Origin: an uncultured Coriobacteriales bacterium
GTDB taxonomy: Bacteria; Actinomycetota; Coriobacteriia; Coriobacteriales; UMGS124
Reading direction: 5' to 3'
Length of the DNA stretch: 63,199 nucleotides
NCBI GenBank assembly: GCA_902464015.1
Contig: CABQHM010000013.1
Coordinates: 1-63,199 of the forward strand
In this document: piece by piece, positions 1-9,400 of the stretch
Position numbering within the stretch: the stretch's first letter is position 1
How the letters are laid out: every line of letters starts with the position of its first letter
The notes under the pieces: model-generated
The model's database searches: none
Told to the model about the DNA's origin: nothing
The model's input: the letters and a program-made list of their open reading frames with translations, nothing else
Translations under genes and position numbers: made by a program

Positions 1-492
1 TGCCGAGCTCCTCGGAGACGACGTAGTTGGACTGCTTGGCCGTGGCGCCCTCGGCGGCCCAGTCGATGGCGTAGGTGTTGGTGCTGGAGCCCACGAGCGT
101 CTGGGAGCCGGTGGTGGCTAAGGGCGCGGACTCGCCGGCCACGAATCCGGAGACGGAGCCCTCGGCGGCGAGGGCCTCGCCGTCGTAGACCTTGGAGGCG
201 CTGGGCGTGGAGACCGTCAGCGTGGCGGGCGTGATCTGGTAGGTCACGTCGACGCTGCCGGCGTAGTTGCCCTTGCCGGTGACGGTCACGGTCACGGTGC
301 CGGCGTTGGTGAGGTCCTCGCTGTAGGTGAGGTCGTAGTCGACGCCCTCGACCAGCTCGGTGTCGCCGTCCTTGACAGTGGGCTTCTGCACCTGCTCGGA
401 GCCGTTGTACACGACGTCGGGAAGGGTGCCCACGGTCATGCCGTTGCCGGGCTCGGGGGCGATGCCCTTGGGGGTGACCGTCAGGGTGCCGT
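1..492. repeat. Copy 1 of a 492-bp near-identical direct repeat
   Basis: Bases 1-492 match 1489-1980 at every position I compared except one (g at 458, c at 1946). The offset is 1,488 bp, or 496 codons, so the reading frame is kept. The match extends to the window edge, so the repeat may be longer and further copies may lie outside. It encodes about two YDG-type repeats. Confidence 0.9.
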
Positions 493-3400
493 AGACGTAC
501 GTGATGTCGTAGTTGTCGACATCCGTACCCTCGCCAGACCTTGCAACGAACGTGTTCTGGCTGGAACCGACCGAGATCTGGGAGCCGAAGAACTCGTACT
601 CCAGAGTCTCGCCCTCCACGATTCCCTCGCCAGCGGTAACCGTGGCCTCATGGGCGGTGAGCTCGGTGCCGTTGTAGACCTGCGTGGCATCGGCAGAAGT
701 GATCGTGACGGGACGCTTGGCCACGGAGAGCGTAGCCATGCCGCAAGAAACATTGGCGAACTGGTCGGTCACGTCCTCACCGGCCGCGTTCTCGATAACG
801 TAGGAGTCGACCTCGGCGTAGCTGCCGCCTACGTTGGTCTGAGAGCCCAACACAGCAGCGGTAAGCGTGAAGCCGGTGGGCAGGCCGTAGACGTCGTAAC
901 CAGCGGCCTCGAGAGGCGTGCCGTCGTAGGTCTTGGAAGCGCCCTGGGGCACGATGACGATTGCCGCCTGGCTCTGGGTCACCTCGAGAGTGCCGATGTT
1001 CTCGACGACCTCGTAGTTGGTCGCCTTGGCGTTGCCGTCCCAAACCAGCTCGTAGGTGTTGTCGCTCATACCCACGAGAGTCTGGGAACCGGTCGTGACA
1101 AGCGTTGCAGACTCGCCGGCCACAAAGCCAGAGACCTTGCCTTCGGCCGTAAGTGTGCAGCCGTCATACGCCTTAGACGCGCTGGGCATGGTGACCGTCA
1201 GCGTGGCAGGCGTGATGGCGATGGTGCCGGTGCCCTTCTGGATGTTGAGGTTTGCCGTCACGTCCTCGCCCTGGGCGTTGACGATGACGAGCTCGTCGAC
1301 GTTGGCAACGACAGGAGCGTCGCCCGTCACGTCGGTGGCCTGCGCATAGGAAATCGCGGACTTCACCGAGTAACCCTTGGGCAGGCCGGTCACGGTGACA
1401 TTGACGCCGTGAGCGTTGCCGTCGTAGACACCGGTGTAGCTGGCAGGCGTGGCCACAATCTCGTCGGTGGTCTCGGTCACCGTGAGGGTGCCGAGCTCCT
1501 CGGAGACGACGTAGTTGGACTGCTTGGCCGTGGCGCCCTCGGCGGCCCAGTCGATGGCGTAGGTGTTGGTGCTGGAGCCCACGAGCGTCTGGGAGCCGGT
1601 GGTGGCTAAGGGCGCGGACTCGCCGGCCACGAATCCGGAGACGGAGCCCTCGGCGGCGAGGGCCTCGCCGTCGTAGACCTTGGAGGCGCTGGGCGTGGAG
1701 ACCGTCAGCGTGGCGGGCGTGATCTGGTAGGTCACGTCGACGCTGCCGGCGTAGTTGCCCTTGCCGGTGACGGTCACGGTCACGGTGCCGGCGTTGGTGA
1801 GGTCCTCGCTGTAGGTGAGGTCGTAGTCGACGCCCTCGACCAGCTCGGTGTCGCCGTCCTTGACAGTGGGCTTCTGCACCTGCTCGGAGCCGTTGTACAC
1901 GACGTCGGGAAGGGTGCCCACGGTCATGCCGTTGCCGGGCTCGGGCGCGATGCCCTTGGGGGTGACCGTCAGGGTGCCGTCAGCCTGGGAAGCAATGTAG
2001 TAGTTGCTCTCCAGGGCCGTGCCCCACGCGATGCTGTCGACAACGTTGGCCGAGAAGCCAACCTCAGTCTGCGAGCCAGAGGTCACAGCCTGCGCGGTCT
2101 CATCGGCGACGAGACCGTCGATGGTGCCGCCGGCCGTAAGTGCGCTTCCGTCGTACACCTTGGAGGCGCTCAGGGCGGCCACGGCAAGCGGGGCCTTGGT
2201 GATCTTGTAGGTCTTGGTCACGGTGCCGGTGTAGTTGCCTATGCCGGTGATCGTAACGGTGATGTCGCCGGTGACGTTGGTGAAGTCGTCCTTGTCGTAA
2301 GAGACCGTGTAGTCCTCACCCTCGACAAGAGCGTTGCCCTCGGCATCCGTCACAACAGGGAGCCACTTGTGCTGCTGGCCATCGTAGACGGAGTCGACCG
2401 GGTCGTCGACCGTGACACCCTTGTAGGTATCGGGGTTCTCGGGGTCAGGAACGATGGACTGGGCGGAAACCGTCAGGGTGCCGTAGACGTACGTGACGTC
2501 GTAGTTGTCGACCTTCGCGGTCTCGCTCGAGGTGGCGACAAACGTGTTCTCGCTGGATCCAACAACAGTCTGGGTGCCCGAGATCTCGTATGCCAGGGTC
2601 TCCCCTGCCACGAATCCTTCCCCGCCGGTGACGGTGACGTCAGACTGCTCGTTCTTGGTCAGCGCAATGCCGTCGTAGACCTTGGCCCCGTCGGCGGAGG
2701 TCAGGGTGACGGTGCGCTTGGCAATGGTCAGCTCGCTGTCGACGACCACGAACTCAACCTCGGCGAAGTTGGTGCTCGTGTTAGCGAAGTCGGAGGACTT
2801 CAGCTGCATCTCGTAAGTGCCTGCGTCAGTGCCGCGCACGGTGGCGTCGCCGGTGAAGGCGAAGTCGGCCTGCGTGTACAGCGGGTCGGAGGCCACAAAG
2901 TCGTAGCCCTCGGCAGACTTCTCGGTGCCGTCGTACGTATAGGAGCCGCCGCGCTCGGTGATGGTGACGATGACCTTGCCGGTGGCGGGCGTCACCTCGA
3001 GGGTGCCCTCGTGCTTGGTGATCTCGTAGTTGCCGGCCTTGAAGCCCGCGAGCTCGGTGTAGGAGATGGCGTTGGTCACCTTGCCATCGGCCACGTAGGT
3101 CACGGTGCCGGTGGCGCGCACGTCGGCGACCTCGCCGTCGACGAAGCCCGTGTTGTCGTCGTCGGACTGCTGCCAGCCGCTGACCTCGGTCAGGCTGTGG
3201 GCCTGGCCATCGTAGGTCCAGGTCTTGGAACCGGAAGTGAGCTCAACCTGGCGCTTGAGGATCTGGTAGGTCACGTCGACGCTGCCGGCGTAGTTTCCCT
3301 TGCCGGTGACCGTGACGGTCACGGTGCCGGCGTTGGTGATGTCGGCGCTGTAGGAGAGCTCGTAGTCCTCGCCCTCGACGAGCGTCTTGTCGCCGTCCTT

Positions 3401-6400
3401 GACGACGGGCTTCTGCGCCTGCTCGGTGCCGTTGTACACGACGTCGGGAAGGGCGCCCACGGTCATGCCGTTGTCCTCGGTGGGCTCGATGCCCTTGGGC
3501 GTGATGGTCAGAGTGCCGTCCACAATCACGAAGGTGACCTTGGAGAAGCTGCCGGCCGTGTTCTTGAAGTCGCCGGGCTTCAGCTGCATATCGTAGGTAC
3601 CGGCGTCGGTGCCGCGCACAGTGGCGTCGCCGGAGAACTCGAAGTCGGCCTGCGTGTAGAGCTTGTTGGAGGCGGCGAAGTCGTAGCCCTCGACCGTCTT
3701 CTCGGTGCCGTCGTAGCCGAAGGTGCCGCTGTGCTCGGTGATGGTGACGACGACCTCGGAGTCGTCGGCGGTGACGATGAGCTTGCTGAAGGAGCACACG
3801 ATGAAGTAGTTCTCCTCAAGCGTGCCTTCGTTCAGCGTGTAGGTGAACTCGTTGAAGCTCTCGCCGGCAAGCGTCTGCGAGCCGGTGATGTTGTAGGTCG
3901 CGCCCTCGCCCTCGACAAAGCCAGCGCCCTTGACGGTCACGTCAGACTGAGCGTTCCTCGTGAGCGGGGTGCCGTCGTAGACCTTGGTGGCGCCCGCCGA
4001 GGTCAAGTACACGGGGCGCATGGTCACGCCGACCTTCTCGGAGGAAGTGGCGTACTGGCCCTCGGCGTAGTTGGACCCCGTGGCACGCAGGTAAACAGTC
4101 GCGCTGTCGCCAACGTTCGTTGCGGTGATGGCAGCCGGATCGCTCATCCAGGTCTTGCCGTCGAGGCTGTACTCAACGGTCAGGGCGTTGCCATGCTTGT
4201 CACGAGCGCTCGCCCTATTAGCCGAAAGCGGAGCGCCGTCGTACATCTTCTTGACATCGCTGGTGTACCACGTAACGCCATCAGCGTCGATCTGGCCACC
4301 CTCGATGGTGAGCGTACCGTCTTCGACGATGAACTCGACATTGGAGAAGTTGGCGTTGGTGTTGGAGAACTGCCCCTCATTGAGATCCATGGTGTAGGTG
4401 CCCTTAGCGGTGCCCTTCGCCACAGCCTTACCGGAGAAGGCGAAGTCGCCCTGCTTGTACAGGGAGTTGGAGATGGACGCGACGGTGTAGCCGGTCACAG
4501 ACTTCTCGGTGCCGTCATAAGCCTCGGTCTTGCTGTTGCCCTTGACGGTAACGGTGACCTTATCGGCGACGGGCGTCACCGCAAGGGTGCCCTCGTGCTT
4601 GGTGATGATGTAGTTGTCGGCCCTGAAGTCCGCGGACTTGGCGTAGGTAATGGCGTTGGTCACCTTGCCATCGGCCACGTAGGTCACGGAGCCGGTGGCG
4701 CGCACGTCGGAGACCTCGCCGGTGACGAAGCCCCTGTCGCCGGACTGCTGCCAGCCGCTGACCTCGGTCAGGCTGTGGGCCTGGCCATCGTAGGTCCAGG
4801 TCTGGGTGCCGGAGGTCAGGTCCACCTGGCGCTTAAGAATCTGGTAGGTCACATCGAACTTGCCAGTGTAGTTGCCCTTGCCGGTGACGGTCACGGTCAC
4901 GGTGCCTGCGTTGGTGACATCGGCACCGGTCACGTCAGCACTGTAGGAGAGCTCGTAGTCCTCGCCCTCGACCAGCTTCTTGTCGCCGTCCTTGACGACG
5001 GGGGCCTGGCGCTGGGGCTGACCGTTGTACACGACGTCGGGCAGCTCGCCCACGGTCATGCCGTTGTCCTCGGTGGGCTCGATGCCCTTGGGCGTGATGG
5101 TAAGGGCGCCGTCCACGACCACGAAGGTGACCTTGGAGAAGCTGGCGCTCGTGTTCTTGAAGTCGCCGGGCTCGAGCTCCATGTTGTAGGTGCCGGCGTC
5201 GGTGCCGCTCACGGTCGCGTTGCCGGAGAACTCGAAGTCGGCCTGCGTGTAGAACGGGTTGGAGGTCTCGAAGTCGTAGCCCTCGACCGTCTTCTCGGTG
5301 CCGTCGTAAGCGAAGCTGCCGCTGTGCTCGGTGATCTTGACGACGACCTCGGAGTCATTAGCGGTGACGATGAGCTTGCCGTACTTGGAAGTCACCAGGT
5401 AGTCGGCGGCGTTCGTGCCCTCGTTGAACTCGTAGGTGAAGGTGTTGTCGCTCTCGCCCACTGCCGTCTGAGAGCCGGTGACGGTGACGGTCACGCCCTC
5501 GCCGTCGACAAAGCCGACGCCCTCGCCCTTCGGGGTGGCGGTGACGGTACCGTTGGTGAGCGCGGTGCCGTCGTACTTCTTGTTGGCGCCCTCGGAGGTA
5601 AGCGTGACGAGGCGCTTGGTGATGGCGACCTTCTCGGAACTGAAGGCGTACTGGCCCTCGGCGTAGTTGGGGCCGGTCGCGCGGAGCATGACAGCCTGAT
5701 CGCCGAAGTGCGTGAGGTTGACCTTGGCCGGGTCGCTCACCCACGTCTTGCCGTCGTCGACGCTGTACTCAACCTTGAGAGCGTTGCCGTTCTTGTCGGT
5801 CGCGCTGGCGGCGTAGGCCGAAAGCGGGTTCCCGTCATAGACCTTCTGGACGTCTTGGGTGCGCCAGTCCACGCCGGCGACGTCGATCTGGCCGCCCGTG
5901 ATGGTGAGCTTGCCGTCATGGACGATGAACTCGACGTTCGTAAAGTTGTCGCTGATGTTGGAGAACTGGCCAGCATTGAGGCCCATGTCATACGTGCCGA
6001 CAACGGTGCCCTTGGCCACAGCCGTACCCGTGAACTTGATATTGGCCTCGGTGTAGGCGGCGTTGTCAGAGGTGACGATATAGCCGGTCACAGTCTTCTC
6101 GGTGCCGTCGTAAGCCGCAGTTGCGCTGTTGCCCGTGATGATGACGGTGACCTTGTCGGTGACGGGCGTCACCTTGAGGGTGCCGTTGTTCGTGGTGAAC
6201 CTGTAGTTGCTGGACTTGGTGTTGGCGTTGAGCTTGTACACGAATGCGTTCTCAACGTTGCCCGCGTTGGTGATGGAGGCAGAGTACGTGAACGTCGCAC
6301 CCTCGCCTTCAGCAAAGCCGGAGACGGTCTCCATTTCATGCTTGGAGTGCTTGGTTCCGTCGTAGGTCCACTCGCCGGAAGCAGAGGTCAGGGTGACCTC

Positions 6401-9400
6401 AGCTTGGTTGATGACGAGCTTGCCGTTCTCGGTATTCACCATAAACTGGTCGGTCACAACGTTGCCGTCGGCATCCTTCACAACGGGGGTACCGGTGACG
6501 TTGTTGGTGTACGTGCCGGCGTCAACCTTGCTCGGGTTCTCGGTCGTAAGGCCAGAGACGGTATACGTAGCGCCGTCGATGACGAAGGTGTCAGTCTCGA
6601 CACCCGCGGCCTCATGAGCCTTGCCGTCGTAGGTGACGGTGGCAGAGTGCGCCTTGACCGTGACCTCGTACTTAGCATCGCGGTTCATGACCGTGAGGGT
6701 GCCCTCGGTCTTATCGATAGTGTAGTTGCCGGCCTTGGTGCCCTCGTTCAGCGTGTAGGTGAAGGCGTTAGGCGAGCTACCCACAACAGTCTGGGAGCCG
6801 GTAAAGGTGTACGTGGCGCCCTCGCCCTCGACCCAACCAGTCTCGATCTCGAGAGCAGCAGTGCCGTTGACAAGCGCCGTGCCGTTGTACTGCTTGGAGA
6901 GATCGGCCGACTTAAGAGTGACCTGCGCCTTGGCGATGTCGACATAGCCGTCGCTTACCTTAAAGACGACGTTCTTGAAGTTAACGGCGTCGCCGTTGGA
7001 GAACTGGTCGGCCTTGAGGCCCATGTCGGTCTTGCCGGCATCGGTGCGCTTCGCCTCGGCAGTGCCCGTGAAAACGGCCTTGTCCTGGGTGTAAAGCTCG
7101 TTGTTGGACGAGAAGGTGTATCCGGAAGCAGAGAGTTCCTTACCGTTGTAAGTACCGCTGGCGTGGTTACCGACGATGGTGACAACAACCGAGGCCATCA
7201 CGGGGTTGACCACGAGGGTGCCCTCTTGCTTCTTGATGGTGTAGTTGTCGGCGTTGGTACCCTTATTCAGCGTGTAGCTGAACGTGTTGAAGGATTCGCC
7301 GGCGTTAGTCTGCGAACCGGTGACGCTGTAGGTCGCACCCTGGCCCATGACAAAGCCGTCGCCGGAGACGGTGACCTCGTCCTTGACCAGAGCCGTGCCG
7401 TCGTAGGTCTTGTAAGCGGAGGCGGAGGTCAGCGTGACCACGCGCTTCGTGATGGTCACGGAGCCGTCTTCAACAATCTCGAAGGTCACGTTGGAGAAGT
7501 TCTTGTTGATGTTCTCGAACTGCTCGGCCTTGAGCTCCATGTCGGTCTTGCCGGCGTCGGTGCGCTTGGCGCTCGCCGTGCCCTTGAATTTAAAGTCTAC
7601 GTCTGCCCTGGCGTCATACAGGCTGGAATCCGCACCGTCGACAGTGACGCCCTCGACGCTATAGCCAGTCGCTGCGTGCTCGGCGCCGTCGTACAGCTGG
7701 GTATTCGTGTTGCCCTTGACCTTGACGACAACAGCCTGCTCGTTCGCGGTCACCTTGAGGGTGCCCTCGGACTTGGTAATGGTGTAGTTGTTGGGGTTGG
7801 TGCCCTCGTTCAGCGCGTAGGTGAACGAGTTGGCAGATTTACCAGCGTTGAGCTGGGAACCAGTAACATCGAAGGTCGCACCCTGGCCCTTGACAAAGCC
7901 GTCGCCGGAGACGGTGACCTTGTCGTTGGTCAGAGCCGTGCCGTCATACGCCTTGGTAGCGTCGGCGGAGGTCAGCGTAACGGAACGCTTGGCGATTTCC
8001 AAATTGCCAGACTTGGTGGAAACAGCAAACTGATCGGTCACGTCGTTGCCCGCAGGGTCAGTCACCTTGGCGGTGCCAACGATAAAGTTGCGATAGGTAC
8101 CAGCGTCCGTTCCCTTGACCTCAGCAGTCAGGCCGGAAACGGTGTACTCGACACCCTTGATTGTGAACTTGTCAGTCGCAAGGCCGGAAGCAGTATGCTC
8201 CTCGCCGTCGTAGGTGGCAGTGGCGGATTTAGCCTCGACCTCAATCTTGTACTTCGCGTCAGCGTCACGGTTGGTGACGGTCAGTGCGCCAGGGTCCTTC
8301 CTCAAGTTGTAATTCTTATCGAGGTTCGTGTTGGCCTTAGGCGTAACGGTCTCAATGGTGCTCTCACTCGTGCCAACCTGAATCTGCTGGCCGGCATACG
8401 TGCAGCTCTCGATGCCCTCGCCCTCGGCAAAGGAACCAGAGACGACCTCGAAATCGGTTGCGACAAGTGCGGTACCGTCATATTGCTTGCTAGCCTTCGC
8501 AGGCTTGATACGCACGTCGCGCTTGGCAATCGTCAGCTTGCCGTCGACAGTGGTCACCTCAAACTGGGAGGTAACGTCGTTACCGGCCGCATCCCTGATA
8601 ACAGGCGTGCCCGTGATTTTGTTGGCGTAATCGCCAGCGTCGATGCCCTCAGCGCCGACACCCGTGCCCTTAGAATTCGTAGTCGTAAGGCCTTCGACTG
8701 TGAACGTGCGGCCGTTGGCGATGACCGTTGTGGACTCGAGGCCCTTGGCCTCATGGGTCTTGCCGTCATAGGTGACGGTGGCAGAGTTTGCCTTGATCGT
8801 AACCTTGTACTTCTCTGCACGGTCCTTGACCGTGAGAGTGCCGTCGGTCTTGGTGATGGTGTAGTTGTCGGGATTGGTGCCCTCGTTCAGCGTGTAGGTG
8901 AAGGCGTTGGCGGAGCTGCCCACAGCTGTCTGAGTGCCCGTGAAGGCGTACGAAGCACCCTCGCCCTCGACCCAACCGTCACCGGAAACCTTGACCGGAG
9001 TGGCGCCGTTGACAAGCGGGGTACCGTCGTACTCCTTGGAGAGGTCGGCAGACTTGAGGGTGACAGGGCGCTTAGTAATAGTAAGCGCGCCGTCGGTCAC
9101 ATCAAAACGAATGCTGGCGCTGGCAAAGTTGCCAGAGACGCCGTCCGCAAGCGTAAAGCTCGTGCCAGCAAGCCTCATGTTGTAGGTGCCAACATTGGTG
9201 CCAGTCGCCTTGGCAGCCACGTCGGTGCGCAGGACAACCTGATTCTTAGTAATCAAATTGGTGCTGATAGACTCAACCGTAAAGCCCTCGACGGACTGTT
9301 CAGTGCCGTTATAGGTCTTAGAGTCCGTGGCACCCTTGATCTTAATGACGATCTCATCGGCGTAGGGGGTGATGAGAAGGCCGCCATTCTGGGCCTCAGT

